A stretch of 64,000 nucleotides of DNA from Pegoplata infirma (lineage: Eukaryota > Arthropoda > Insecta > Diptera > Anthomyiidae). The notes under the pieces were generated by a model. It saw only the letters and a list, made by a program, of their open reading frames with translations. It was not told the origin of the DNA and made no database searches. Both the position numbers and the translations under genes were made by a program. Location of the stretch: contig OY992540.1 of the NCBI GenBank assembly GCA_963921195.1, positions 190,697,576 through 190,761,575 of the forward strand. Direction: 5' to 3'. Shown one piece after another: positions 22,026-33,761 of the stretch (position 1 is its first letter; the number at the start of each line of letters is the position of its first letter).

Positions 22026-25000
22026 CAGAACCAATAAAATCTATAATTATATCATTATGTTGTTGCGTACTAAATGCTGATGGCATTGTTGTGGGCGGTA
22101 TAAAATGTATATCAAACTCTTTGCTGGCCACTGTACCGCCGGCAATGGAAATACGTCTTGGACGACTAGGACTACGGCTACGTGGTGTATTAACAAAGGA
22201 TTCATGATCATCCTCATCATCTACATCGTCATCATCCTCATCGTATTGAGGTTGTTGTTGCTGCTGATGATGATAAGGTATGATATTGCTGCCACTAACG
22301 ACAACGCCATGTTGATTATAATTTCTATTACTACTATTATTGTGGTATGCGGATGCGGAAGATGAATGTGAATGTGAAGATGATGAAAAGGAACTTGAAT
22401 TTGAAGAAGTATTTGAATTTTTGTATTGTTGTTGCTGATGATGCTGCTGTGGTAGTGGCGGTGGCGGTTGTTGATGTCTCGCAGCTGCCCGAGCTGCTGC
22501 AATAATAGCAGTCTCTATATCATTACAAGTCTCCAGCTGTTGTGGTGGTAATATTGGCGGATCTAAATTATCCATAGATGTATGAACACTTGCACACCTG
22601 GTGTTGGAGAGAAACGTATTTAATTTATTGTTCTCCTCTTTTGTAGGTGACATTTGTTTAACAAGTTTAGTCGTGCTGCCACCACTACTACTGGTATTAG
22701 AGGATTTTTTGTCTGTGTAAATACCACTATCACTGGATTGATTGTTACTGGTAGGCGCCAATATTTGTCCTCCACCACTTCCACTACTAAACGCATGATT
22801 GCTATTACTGACAAATGATGTATTTGGTGAGGAAGCATCTATGCTTGAGTTTAACAACATATCCGATGTAGAATTATTGACCAAATCATTGCCACACGAG
22901 GCTCCTGAATCGTTAAAATATGTAGTTGGTGATTTCATTGCTACATCCGAGGTTTGCTGCTGCTGCTGATCATCTAATGAACTTTGTTGAATATCTTGAT
23001 TTTCAATCGTATTTTCACTTGTTGCTGTATTATTGTCATCATCAAACAATTTTAATTCTTCTTCGTTAAAGTCACCAAAAGTAAATTGATTGTCTGCAGC
23101 ACAGCTGCTAGAATTGCGATCATCATTGAGAATGATAACAGCAGGTCGATTCGAATTTACTGATGACATTGTGTTCGAGCTGGGGTTGGACCCTCCTGAT
23201 GATGTGGTAGTCAGGGGTAATGAATTAGACGATTTCAGTTGACTTCTCGTTAACTTTTTATTGGATATTATACTGTTGCTTAGTTTTGTTTGTGAACTTT
23301 GTTCCGAGTTTTGTTGCAGTTGTCGTTCTTTCTTTGATTTTTTGGAATTTGTTGTGGAATTACTATCCGATGTTGTATTTTGTTGTGAGTTAATTGTCTG
23401 ACTTGTGGAGAGTAGTGGTGGACTTTTTTCTTTGGATTTTTTACTGATGTTGGTGGCACTGGTGCTGGTGGTGTTGTTGTTATTGGTGGTAATATGGGCT
23501 GATTGCGCCATTTGTGTTGTATTAGTATTTGAGGTAGTTAAGGCTGAATTTTTATTATTATTAGTATTGATATTTTGATGTTCCGAGATATTTGTGTTGA
23601 CAATTTGCTGTTTAGCAGCTGCCGCAAAATTAAATGTTGTAGATTGATTAGTGTTGGCAGTTCCTCCTCCACCTGCATTGTTTGTTGAACCTGTCACATT
23701 TGCCGAACTATGTCGTTTAACAGTTTTTTCTAAGGCAGGATATTGCTGATCTAAATTATTACTGTTCAATGGGGCCATATATGTCGTTGAAGACGCAGCA
23801 GATGAAGATGTCGAATTTGTGGAAGTCATGGAATCATTTTCAACACTTTTTGATTTTTGTAAAATTTGTTGTTGTTGAGGATGATGATGATGTGGAGTAG
23901 GATTATTTGTTTGGTATTGCTGCAGCGTTTGCTGTGGCTGCACAGTTTTAAACTGATCCATTGGCGAGGCTTTGGTATTCACATCTGAGGAAGGCGAAGG
24001 TGAAGTATCACTGGCAGAACTAAAACCACTTACATGACTTATGGTTGAAGTAGAACAAGTAGCATTTTGTATAGGATTTGTTGCAACAGCTGTTAAGCTT
24101 TGTGAATATGTTATAGTTTTATGGTTTGCAATCATTAAAACTTTCTCTTCGACTACAGCCGAAGAGCCAACTAATTCTGGAAAATCTTGTTTTATTTGGG
24201 ATTTCTTAACTCTGTGTGGTTTTATTGTAACCGCTGGCTTTTCGACCGAAATCGCTGTCGCGTTTTTATCGTCGTTTAACAATTCTGTTGTTGGATTATG
24301 ATGAACTATATGACCTTCCACATTTTTACATTCCGTGGAATTTTCATTATTATTTAAAGCAATTCCGGAAGCAGAAGCAGCAGCTGCATCAGCAATTTCT
24401 TTATTAGTTCTTGCAATATCTGCATAAGAAATTGGGGCAGGTGATGTGTTTTTATTCATAGTCGAGCTATTATTTTTAGCACCTTTTGTCTTTTGCTGAG
24501 TATGTCCTGCCTTAGTTGAACTAGATGTTGTTGTAGCTTTGGTCGATTCAATGGGCAATGAATGAACCGAATCGAGATCACTTGAATCAGATTTTTCTGA
24601 TGGTGGCACGGATGAAGTTGATTTACGTCTAGACTTGTCAGTATTACTGAAACTATCTGTCTGTTGTGATTGCTGTTGGTGGTTGGATGTGTTGGAGTTA
24701 TTTTGCTGCTGCTGTTGATTGTTGCTGTTATTGTTAGTATTCGTGATTCCGCCAGTGTTGTTTGAATTGTTATTATCATGTTGATAGTATTTGTAACGTA
24801 CTGTCATTTGTTGCTGTTGTGGATTAAATGTTGACGATTTTTGCATTGTGAAATTGTGCGTGCGATTAAAGGTGAACGTTGTTTCTTCTAGATTATTAAT
24901 GACTTTTTGTTTTTTGGGTTTTTTCTTTTTGGTTACCACATGAAATTCGGCAGTTTCAGGTAGTACTGATTCTATGGCAAGTATATCGACCACAGTAACA

Positions 25001-26127
25001 GCATTTGGTGGAGTTTCTGGTTTTTTACGCTTCTCAGTTTTATCAGGTTTATCAAATGATGACTTTTCTAGCTTTTCAATTCTATCAACTTGTAAAGAAG
25101 TTGTTGCATTTGTAACATTACTGTTGGCCAAATTACGTTCATTGCGTTCAGCAGTTTTATCCTTTTCATCTTTGGATGTTGATATTGTTAATGTCAAACA
25201 TCCACCTTTGTTTTTACGTTCTTTTGTTATATTTACATTTGTTGTTGCGGTTGTGGTTGTTGTAAATGTTGTAGTTTTCTCTTCATTTGTAACAATATTG
25301 GCATTCTGTTGATCTTCCAAATATTTAAGATCTTCATTACCCCATGATCTTCGATCAGTTTTACGAGTATTTGTTGAAGTTGAATTTTTATTCTCTAAAT
25401 TTTTATTAATATCCGCAGTAGAAGATGAAGTATTTTTATTTTGTTTTCCGCCCCCACCACCACCACTTTTTTGACGCATTAGCACAGCATTACTTTCAGT
25501 AGTTGCTGCGGTACGTTTCAGTTCGTGCACCTCCATTTTAGCACCGCTGCGTAATTCTTCCAGAGAATTGCTTTTCTTAAGTTTTTGATGCTTATCCTTG
25601 TCCCTTTTGCGTTCTTTTCTCTTGTCGCCCGATTTGGAACCAGTGCCACCAGCCGCTTGCTTATCTTCACCACTGCTTTCGATATATTTTACCAGTTCTT
25701 CAACTGGATCTTTACCCCGATAACCAGCAACTGATTCTAAATCCACAGTTTTTGTATTACGTTCCTGTTGTGTTTTTTTCTTTGCTTTTGCCTTCGCCTG
25801 CGAAGGTCCCGAGGAAAATGTGGTAGTAACTGTTGCCGATGTTGAGACCGTAGTTGATGTAGTATGTGGAGATATTGTTACTGTGGCCGAAGTTGATACA
25901 TTGCCACATGAATTTAACAATGCTGCCGAGGCATTAACCGCTGTTGGTGAAACAGCATTTATTTGTATGGTAGCTCCTGTACCACCACCAGTAGAATTCT
26001 GATATAACTCACTGAGAGCATTACCATTTTCATCTAGTTGTCGCTGTGTTAATGTTGCAATATTGTTTGAGGTTCCACCCAAAACAACGGAACCACCAGA
26101 GGCAGGTGTCGAAATTTTTGTATAAAT
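22026..26127 (-). CDS. Host gene, large low-complexity exon
   Basis: An exon of 4,102 bases runs from a TTTACAG acceptor (26128-26130) to a GTAAGT donor (22020-22025). It is phase 0 at its start and leaves one base at its end. The first residues are IYTKISTPASGG. The protein is largely disordered with runs of Asn, Gln, Ser and Thr. Visible blocks, in order, are a Lys/Arg-rich part with KRKERKRDKDKHQKLKK then SNSLEELRSGAK, a basic KKKKPKKQK, SYADIARTNKEIAD, RVKKSQIKQDFPELVG, QQYPALEKTVKRH, an acidic run EDDDDVDDEDDHE (about 22200-22240), RSRSPSRPRR, and EFDIHFIPPTTMPSAFSTQQ near the C-terminus. The basic parts could act as nuclear signals, by inference. No catalytic domain is seen. Several antisense open frames of 60-112 codons over it come from the repeats. 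Confidence 0.85.
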
Positions 26128-26326
26128 CTGTAAATAAATATATTTTTTTAAAAAAATGGGTTATTTTGTAAGAATATTTTTTAGGAATCTGTTGTAATAT
26201 ATAAGGGAAGGTAAACAAAAAATTACCAAATTAAAAAAAATAAAAATTATGATTACAGGTTAAAAAAGTTTTTAATAGATTTTTATAGCTTTTACTGTTG
26301 CACTCAAAGAAAAATGTTTCATTATA

Positions 26327-27252
26327 CGGTGACTCGCAGCTTATTTCGTGTGTTAGATATCATTTAGCAATCCATGTAAGACAAAGTTTCCAATAAAACA
26401 CCAAATTATTATTAAACGTGTATTTTTGTTAAAAGTGCTGTGTAGGTAGTTTATCGAGCTTTAATTTAAGCTTAATGGCGTCCAGATTGAGTAAATATTA
26501 TACGTGCTACGAGGGTTGAAATGGAAATTATTGAAAGACGTTTTTTAGAAAATTTCTTAAAAATACTTTTAGGTCGATTTTTCCCGAGCTCAAACATTAA
26601 AAATTTAAAAAATAGTCCAATAGTATATACTCATTTATCTAATAATTTTTCCAATAGCCCAAACAAAAACCAAAATTTTTAAAACGCAGTCGAAGAAATC
26701 CGAATATTTTGACCTCCAATTCTTTTGACCATCAATTTTTTGTAAACAAAGGAAATGTTCAATTATTTTTATATTCATTACTATACACTTAGGTGTACTA
26801 AAATTATTAAACAATTTAATCTTTTCTTTGTTTACCAAAAATTGGTGGTCAAAAGAATTGGAGGTTAAAAAAATCGTATTTCTTCTACTGTGTTTTAAAA
26901 ATTTTGGTTTTTGTTTGGGTCTTTGGAAAAATTATTTAATAAATGAATATTAACTATTGGACTATTTTTTAAATTTTCAATGTTTGAGCTTGGATAAAAC
27001 CGACCTAAAAATATTTTTAAGAAATTTTCTAAAAAAGGTCTTTCAATAATTTCAATTTGCATTTCGACCCTCGTAGAACATTTATTATTTACATAATCTG
27101 AACGCCATTTAGCTTTAATTAAAGCTTGATTAATTACATACACAGGACTTTTTACAAAAATACTTGATAATAATTAGGTCTATTTTGTTTAACTTTGTCT
27201 AGAATGGATTGCTAACTAATATCTTTCACACGAAATAAGCTGCGAGCCACCG
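26327..27252. mobile_element. 926-bp foldback element with TA duplication
   Basis: The ends are CGGTGACTCGCAGCTTATTT and AAATAAGCTGCGAGCCACCG, with TA on both sides. Arms of roughly 430 bp pair through blocks such as TGGATTGC..., TATTGAAAGACGTTTTTTAG and GGTCAAAAGAATTGGAGG. The TA duplication suggests Tc1/mariner-type mobilisation. Antisense frames at 26635-27143 are arm by-products. It lies in an intron of the host gene. Confidence 0.7.
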
Positions 27253-27301
27253 TATGTATAAAATGGTTTTGTAAAGGTTTTTTTTTATAAAATATCACAT
27301 A

Positions 27302-28973
27302 CAGTTATGTGAAAAATAATAAGGACAGTACTCAGTAAAATCAATATTCTATGAAAATGAGAGTAAAATAAGAGAATTGTTGGTTGATAACTGTATTTAT
27401 TTTTTGTTTATAAATTAAAAAAACTAATTCTGATGCGATTTTACCAACTTTGTGATATTATATTAGTTAATTTATTTTCTTAAATATATTATTCAGATTT
27501 TACATGTGAAAAAAAATAAGGACACTTCATGTTAACTTAAAAAATAATAATAAAAAAATAAAAAAACAAAGTAAATTTTCACTAATTCATGTGAAATATT
27601 AATATTTTTTCTACTTTTTTTAATTAATATTTTGTTGAGGATCCTTTATTGTTTAAAACTTCTCGACATCGTCTGGGCATTGAGTCTACCAGCTTTTGAC
27701 AGGTGGAAACCGGTATCGCGTTCCACGAATCCTGAATGAGATTCCAAAGCTCATCAGAATTGGAAGGACACTTTCCTTTTATTCCAGTTTTAACTATATG
27801 CCACAAATTTTCTATCGGATTTAGGTCCGGAGATTGTGCTGGCCACTCTAATAGATTTATGTGGTTGTCCTTAAACCACTCTTTTGTACGCTTTGCCGTG
27901 TGTTTCGGATCGTTATCCTGTTGAAAAACCCACCTGAGTGGCATATTTTCTTCGGCATACGGTAACATACTAGTTTGAAGTATTTCAACGTAATCTGTTG
28001 ACTTCATGATACCCTGTATACGATACAGTGGTCCAACACCATTGTATGAAAATGATCCCCATACCATGATGTTGCCACCGCCATGTTTTACAGTCTTAAG
28101 AGTGTACTTGGGGTTGTATGCTGCATTAACTGGTCTTCTTACGTAATGAACACCTCGATCTGAGTTAAACAAATTAATTTTTGTCTCATCAGACCAAAGA
28201 ATATTTCGCCATTTTTCTTTAGACCAGCTAAAATGACTTTCAGCAAATTTTAATCTTTGTTGCACATTCTTCTTGGATAACATCGGCACTCTTCTAGGGC
28301 TAGAAGCTTTAAGGTTTTCCCGAATAAGCATTTTCCGGATTGTTGAAGTATTAATATTGAGATTTAAATCCTTTTTAATCTGTTGAGATGAAATAAATGG
28401 ATCTTTTTTGACACAGCGAATAATGTTCCTTTTTACTGTAGGTGTAATTTTTGGTTTTCTGCCGCGGGTTTCTTTCTTGGGTATCCATTTAATTGCATTT
28501 TCGACCACTGTTTTTGAAACTCCAAGTAACCTTGCAATGGTTCGATAAGATTTCCCAGCCTTTTGCAAATTTTTAATATTTTGTCTGGTTGATGAATCAC
28601 AATGCTTAGCTCTACCCATATCTGCCTAATGGTTTCAACAATTAATTATATTTAATCCAAATTTAAATAAAAAATACTATTTTTACCTTTTTTTATTCAA
28701 AAAAAACTTTAACAAATTTTAATTGTATTTTTTTTTATAAAAACAACACACCGTCCTTATTATTTCGCACACCATAAAACTATCAATCTTGGAATAATAA
28801 AGTCATTTTATGAAAAGAATGCAAATACCAAAAATTTTTGTAACGGAATTTGTTTTTGTAATCTTTTTGAAAAAATTAATACAGTTAACAAGTAACAATT
28901 CTCTCCTTTTACTTGCTTTCTCATCAAATACAGTTCTAACTCATCACTGTCCCTATTATTTTTCACATAACTG
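27302..28973 (-). mobile_element. Complete Tc1-type transposon
   Basis: This 1,672-bp element has ends CAGTTATGTGAAAAATAATA (left) and the inverted TATTATTTTTCACATAACTG (right), flanked by TA on both sides. A second pair of related motifs inside each end (about 27505-27530, TGTGAAAAAAAATAAGGACA, and about 28750-28772, CCGTCCTTATTATTTCGCAC) gives an IR/DR-like layout, as in some Tc1-family elements. It carries one full transposase frame. It lies in the intron 26128-30844 of the host gene, in the same strand sense as that gene. Confidence 0.9.
27624..28619 (-). CDS. Tc1-family DD34E transposase
   Basis: An uninterrupted frame of 331 residues, close to the usual 340 of this family. The N-terminal part (about 1-110) looks like the paired helix-turn-helix DNA-binding region: YRTIARLLGVSKTVVENAIK, then the GRKPKITP hinge, then a second helix set. 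The catalytic core follows with D144 in LWSDETKINL, D235 in QQDNDPKHTAK, and E270 in SPDLNPIENLW. The spacing from D235 to E270 leaves 34 residues, so DD34E. The start is the first ATG (28619). The stop TAA is at 27624. All expected catalytic residues are present, so it may be active or recently active. It cuts and pastes the element at TA sites. It resembles Minos/S-type proteins more than Bari, but the sub-family is not certain. Confidence 0.93.
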   Translation of the reverse strand: MGRAKHCDSSTRQNIKNLQKAGKSYRTIARLLGVSKTVVENAIKWIPKKETRGRKPKITPTVKRNIIRCVKKDPFISSQQIKKDLNLNINTSTIRKMLIRENLKASSPRRVPMLSKKNVQQRLKFAESHFSWSKEKWRNILWSDETKINLFNSDRGVHYVRRPVNAAYNPKYTLKTVKHGGGNIMVWGSFSYNGVGPLYRIQGIMKSTDYVEILQTSMLPYAEENMPLRWVFQQDNDPKHTAKRTKEWFKDNHINLLEWPAQSPDLNPIENLWHIVKTGIKGKCPSNSDELWNLIQDSWNAIPVSTCQKLVDSMPRRCREVLNNKGSSTKY

Positions 28974-29070
28974 TATATGAAAACTTCATAAATATAATGA
29001 AGTGTAAAATACAAATCTATGAAATGCATTTCAAAAAATTTCATTAAAACAAATCACAAACCTTCCTATT

Positions 29071-29777
29071 TTTATACCCTCCAACCACAGTATGGGGGTA
29101 TACTCACTTTGTCATTCCGTGTGTAACGCATTGAAATATCGGTCTAGGACCCTATAAAGTATATATTTTATTGATCAGTGATCGATTCTAAGACATTCTA
29201 CCGATGTCCGTCCGTCCGTCCGTCTGTCCGTCTGTAGAGGACACGATACAGTCCAAAATAAAAGAGCTAGACTTCCGAAGTTTGGCACGAATATGTCTTA
29301 TATTCCTAGGCAGGTTAAGTTCGGAAATGGGCAAAATCGGACCAAGGGGGAAAAAGTTCCCCCTTAGAGAACTAAACCAACCAATGAATAAAAAAAAATA
29401 CCACTTTTTTACATGATTTTTTGTGTTTTTGTTTAACAAATGCAACATTTTTATGCTACTGGAAGTTCAAAGTCCTGCATTTGGACCCAGAGAATTAGAT
29501 AATGTCGTTTTTTCGGTCCGCCCCCCCCCCCCCTTTTATGGGCGTGGAATAATTTTTTTTTTTTTTTAATAATGATAAACTTGTATTTATTTAGTGCATA
29601 AAGCATAAGAATGAATTTTTAAACACATATTCAACAGGAAATTTGCCCCCCCATTACCACTTTCGACCCCCCCCCCCCAAAAAAAAAAGAAAACGTCCCT
29701 GCATTTTTTTTTTTTTTTGCATGTTGGAGGGTATAAAAGATTTGGCACAGCCGAATTTAACACTCTTACTTGTTTTT
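29071..29777 (-). mobile_element. Mini-me-like repeat family C, copy 2
   Basis: This is an inverted near-full copy of 9312-10016, with TATACCCTCCAACCACAG at one side, the GTCCGTCCGTCCGTC tract at about 29207-29240, and CGAATTTAACACTCTTACTT at the other. G/C homopolymers at 29520-29533 and 29645-29680 mark the same positions as in copy 1. Open frames over it are not genes. Confidence 0.7.
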
Positions 29778-30092
29778 AATAAAATTAAACTGTGCTACGA
29801 AAAAAACAAAATTTAATATATGAATACTATATAACATTGTATAGAAAAGATTCCCATTAAAGAAGAATATGACTTTCCATATGTGTAAATTGTAAATCAA
29901 TACATATAAAAAAGACATGTGTAGATTTTTTTATAATATTTTTATATTTTTGTATTTTTTTGAAACTTTTTCGAATTTGTCGTTTTTTCTGCAATAGTTC
30001 ATTCAACCACCTACATTTTTATAAAATTGGTTAACATTTGACAAAGTTTTAAAAAATAAAGTTCAGATTCCTGGAATTGCTAGTTGGAACAA

Positions 30093-30400
30093 ATGGGATT
30101 GCTAGTTTGCTTCTATCCAAAAATGTCTGGCTTTACGCAGTTCATTTTCTATTTGACGCATCCATGTATTTTCGGGTCTTCCTCTAAGTCGGCTGCCCTG
30201 GGGATGGTAATCAGGAGCTTTTCTTGTGACGTCGTCATGGCTTTTTCTAAACGCATGACCCAGCCAGTTCAAATTTTTCAAGCGGATGCTTAACATGCTT
30301 TTATTTTGTTGGGTTTTTTTGCCACAGATCATTATTTGAAATTGATGTAGTCCAAAAACATGTAAAATTCTTCGCAAACAACGGTTAACAAATACCTGAA
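30093..30400 (-). pseudogene. RTE-type non-LTR retrotransposon, C-terminal fragment
   Basis: Minus-strand frame with CLRRILHVFGLHQF, NLNWLGHAFRKSHDDV and GSRLRGRPENTWMRQIENE. This is the motif set found after the reverse transcriptase domain of RTE/BovB-like proteins (WxGHxxRK, then RGRPxxTW). Only about 100 residues remain and the polymerase motifs are absent. It lies inside the intron 26128-30844. A separate fragment at 60630-60740 looks like the very end of a similar protein. Confidence 0.7.
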
Positions 30401-30509
30401 GTGCATTTGAGACTTCGCTTGTTATGTTCCATGTTCAGATTACCAAGGCAAAATATTTTTTGTTTTACTTTGAAGTTCAAAAAATGCTTTTAGAAAAAGA
30501 AATTTCAAA

Positions 30510-30840
30510 ATCTACTAACAAGGAAAGTCTTTCACAGGGCACCCACCGCTTGTCCTGAAACTTGAATATTGGAATGAGAGGAGAAAAATAAGAGTTACCG
30601 TTTTTTTAGCTGCCCATTTTCTAAGTTCTGGACAAAAAAAAAAATTCTTTTGAAAAATATGACAAGTCCAAAAAAAAAACTCGGATGTGTTCTATGACAT
30701 GTCACTATTGAACCGGCAGGTATTGTGTTTCTAAGGGATAGGTCCTGTGGCATTTCACAATGGGCATATCCAGTGTTATGAAAGGTGTCTAGTTTGTGAT
30801 AGATCATTTGGGTCTGTATGACTTTTCCCGCATGTAGTAC
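30510..30840. other. Repeat relic next to exon
   Basis: 30516-30620 (CAAGGAAAGTCTTTCACAGG through the TTTTTTAGCTGCCC word) resembles the 10785-10900 repeat. The rest is not recognised. Confidence 0.35.
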
Positions 30841-30844
30841 TTAC

Positions 30845-31144
30845 CGCATTAGGCTTTGACTTGGAGGCAAGCATTTCTGGTGATTTATCACCATCACTGC
30901 CTAAAACTGATTTGCAGGATTTGTAATTTTCATCTAAAGGTAAAAATTTAGCATCTACCGTTGAGGATGTTTGACAAATATTTGTGCCACTACCGCTACG
31001 TTCCAATGTGTTAAAACGTACGGTTTCATCCACATAACAGTGGGATGCAGCCGGAGCAAAATATGTGCCCTTTGTAGAGCCAATTATATTGGCTCTAGGT
31101 ATACGTTTATCAATATTAGCCAAACGTTCATAAAATGGATGCCC
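30845..31144 (-). CDS. Host gene, internal exon (100 codons)
   Basis: This exon of exactly 300 bases lies between a TATTTTAG acceptor (31145-31150) and a GTAAGT donor (30839-30844), phase 0 on both sides. It starts GHPFYERLANIDKRIPRANI and includes GTYFAPAASHCYVDETVRF and DKSPEMLASKSKPNA. It is much less repetitive than the other exons, which suggests a conserved structural or binding block. Only 77 bases separate it from the exon at 31222-31971. Family not recognised. Confidence 0.8.
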
Positions 31145-31221
31145 CTAAAATAGTAATGTTTTTAATTTAGAATTCGTTTCCATAATAAACACAAAAAAAA
31201 AAAAAAAAAAGTGTTACTCAC

Positions 31222-31971
31222 TTGTGTTGCAGCGTCTTGACCCTTACACTGCAGTATTTTTTGCTGTTGTTGTATATCCATCATTGGCTCGCCCATATCA
31301 ATAATAAAGTCACCACCACCACCACTAGCTGCAATTGATGATGATGATGTATTCGACGTTATATTATCACTACCAATAGTTAATTCTGTACCACTGTTTG
31401 TGGCGCTATTCTCTTTTGATTCAATAGTTCCGGCAACTGTAGATGCTGAAGCAACTTTACAGGCGTTTCGTCTTTGCTCTTTTTTACTAGTTTTGCCACT
31501 AGTTGCTGGTGGTATTCCTCCTACTCCTCCTTCTTCATGCTGCATGAGACCTAATTCGTTAGCAACACCACAAATTCCACCACCAACACTTAATTGATGT
31601 GTTACATTAACGTTACTCGGTAAACTTCCGCCTTCACGTTGTCGTGAAGACACTGATGACGAGTATTTCTTTTGTCGTGAATTATGATTTTGCCGTCGTG
31701 TGCGCTGATTGCCAGCAAACCCACTACCAAATGTTTGATCACAATCCAATTGTGATTCGTGTAATCCGATTTCAAAGAGATCTTGCAAGGATCCACCCTG
31801 CTTAAGATGATGTGAACGATTATGATTATGGCTATGCGAGTGATAGTGGGCGTTCTGATAATGATTATAACTGTTGGACGATATTGAATTGGACAAATTA
31901 CGGGATCCACGTGAAGTTATTGCACAAAATGGATACGATTGATCTTCATTTTCTGCTTTTTCAAGAAGTTG
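31222..31971 (-). CDS. Host gene, internal exon (250 codons)
   Basis: This exon of 750 bases runs from a TTTTTGTAG acceptor (31972 on) to a GTGAGT donor (31216-31221), phase 0 at both ends. It starts QLLEKAENEDQSYPFCAITS, followed by a His/Asn/Ser-rich part, then GGSLQDLFEIGLHESQLDCD, RTRRQNHNSRQKKYSSS, KTSKKEQRRNACKVAS, and GGGDFIIDMGEPMMDIQQQQ, ending DAATQ. The beginning and the SLQDLFEIG block look conserved, while the remainder looks disordered. Open reading past the donor (into a T-run) is intronic. Confidence 0.8.
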
Positions 31972-31999
31972 CTACAAAAAAAACAAAAATATTATTACA

Positions 32000-32858
32000 A
32001 AGCAATTTTTGAAGCAATAAAAAATGAGTTTAGTCAATTTTGGTTTAAATGAAATATGAGTTTAATCGATAAAACTCTAATGATTAATTAGCACATTTGT
32101 TGTCAAAGGCAATTTAAATTGTGGTAAGAAAAATCTAGATTTCGGATATGATTAAAAAAATGTGTATATTAGTGGAAATGATTAAAAAATTAAGGGTTCA
32201 ATAATTTTAAGAACTACAAAAATTTCCGATAATTTTAAGAACTACAAAAATTTCCGAATTTTTTTTTGGTGTTCTAGATTTCACTTGCGAATATTTTTAT
32301 TCGTTTTCTTTCACATACAACATTTTTGGTGAAAGTAAAACGAATGCATTTTTTTCGTTATAATTTTAAGCTTTTAGTTATTCGATTTAAACTGAAATGA
32401 ATACGTGAAAAACAGAACACCGAATTCAATTCCATGTGATTCGGAAAAATTCAGGTGAATTGAAAAGTTGTGAAAGACACAACCGAGGCCTATATTTTTA
32501 ATTTGAATGTTATTTTGCGGATTTTCTTATACCTTAGTTAAATTCGTTTTCACCACCATTTTAATCAAAAATTATTAAACTTTTCAATTCACATAAATCT
32601 TTCCGAATCACATAAAATCGAATTTGATGTTTTTTTATCCATGTTTTCATTTCAAAGCAAGAAAAATATTCAGAAGTAAAATCTAGTACACTAAAAAAAT
32701 TCTGAAATTTTTATTTTCTCATTTTTTATGTGAATTACTTTTTTGGAACAGTGGCCTTAATTTTCAATTTAATTTATTTATTTAACTAACCAAGGCCTTG
32801 GGGCCACATATATTAAAAAAATAAACAATTTATTTGAACTTTATTTAATATTACTTAC
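32000..32858. other. Intron with family E repeat relics
   Basis: 32230-32480 and 32575-32757 are two partial, oppositely oriented copies of the 10245-10530 repeat, sharing CATGTGATTCGGAAA and GTGAATTACTTTTTTGGAAC words. No coding sequence is seen. Confidence 0.45.
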
Positions 32859-32990
32859 TAAAAACGTTTTACTCTTATTTTCTTTATCTCTGGGATTTTT
32901 ATAGGAATAAGCTTCGTCTAATAATTCTTTGAGTTTACTGTCGTCCCAATCTTTTAGGCGGCTTTCCTCCCATGATTCTGATAAAAAGTC
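32859..32990 (-). CDS. Host gene, internal exon (44 codons)
   Basis: An exon of 132 bases between a CTTTTCAG acceptor (32991-32998) and a GTAAGT donor (32853-32858), phase 0 on both sides. It encodes DFLSESWEESRLKDWDDSKL, then KELLDEAYSYKNPRDKENKS, ending KTFL. It is rich in charged and aromatic residues, has no low-complexity run, and the middle is likely helical, so it may be a conserved interaction motif. It was too short to stand out as an open frame and was found from splice sites and codon phase. The preceding intron spans 30.3 kb. Confidence 0.75.
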
Positions 32991-33255
32991 CTGAAAAGAA
33001 ATAATGAAAATTAAATAAATGTATTTTGATGTGAAAACCTTTAAAATTTTTATTATATATTTTGCAAAAAAGAATTAGAAATAGCTCTGGAAAATTACAA
33101 ATGATGAACATTAAAATAAAACTGTTTAAGAGTTGTCACTATTTACTTTAATGAGGGAGGGGGGCGTTTAATGAGGCACACCTTCCACTTTGCGATAAAT
33201 AATAACAAATTTATTTAATATGATTTTTGCACTAAGTAATACAATTTTATCATTC

Positions 33256-33761
33256 AGGGTATTCACTTCAGAAATTTTTGACCCTTGCAACAGTGCAATA
33301 TTGCAACTTTTTTGTTAAAAAAAAATTTTAATAAAATTTTTATTTTTCTGTTACCTTTTATATGATGCGTCCTTGCAAGAAAAGATTTGCAATTTATTTT
33401 AATAGTAATACAATTGCTTCTATTCACAAAAAAAACAAGCAAATAAAGTTGCAATTTTGACATTGCGCAATTTTGCAAGATTAAAATTCCTGACGTGAAT
33501 TCCATTATTATAATGGAATTCACGTCAGAAATTTTAGTCTTGCAAAATTGCGCAATGTCAAAATTGCAACTTTATTTGCTTGTTGCTTTGTGGATAAAAG
33601 CGATTGTATTTATATTAAAATAAATTGCAAATCTTTTCTTGCAACTACGCATCATATAAAAGGTAATAGAAAAATAAAAATTTTATTAAAAGTGTTTTTT
33701 CAAAAAAATGTTGCAATATTGCACTGTTGCAAGGGTCAAAAAATTCTGAAGTGAATACCCT
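33256..33761. mobile_element. Head-to-head dimer MITE (near-perfect 250-bp palindrome)
   Basis: Two arms of about 250 bp meet at 33509-33511. The outer ends are AGGGTATTCACTTCAGAAAT and its inverse; the inner ends are TGACGTGAATTCC and GGAATTCACGTCAGAAATTT. Both outer and inner ends resemble the terminal repeat of the Harbinger element at 39366-42299, so each arm looks like a whole MITE and the pair like an inverted dimer. No obvious target duplication is seen. The 68- and 86-codon frames here are by-products. Confidence 0.75.

Noticed and set aside
22105..25312. Several antisense and alternate frames of 60-112 codons across the large host exon
   Set aside because: They arise from CAG/AAC/ACC-type repeats read in other frames; the 1,366-codon minus-strand frame explains the region.
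33263..33754. Two similar frames of 86 and 68 codons on opposite strands
   Set aside because: They are the two arms of the palindromic dimer MITE; the similarity is due to the inverted repeat.
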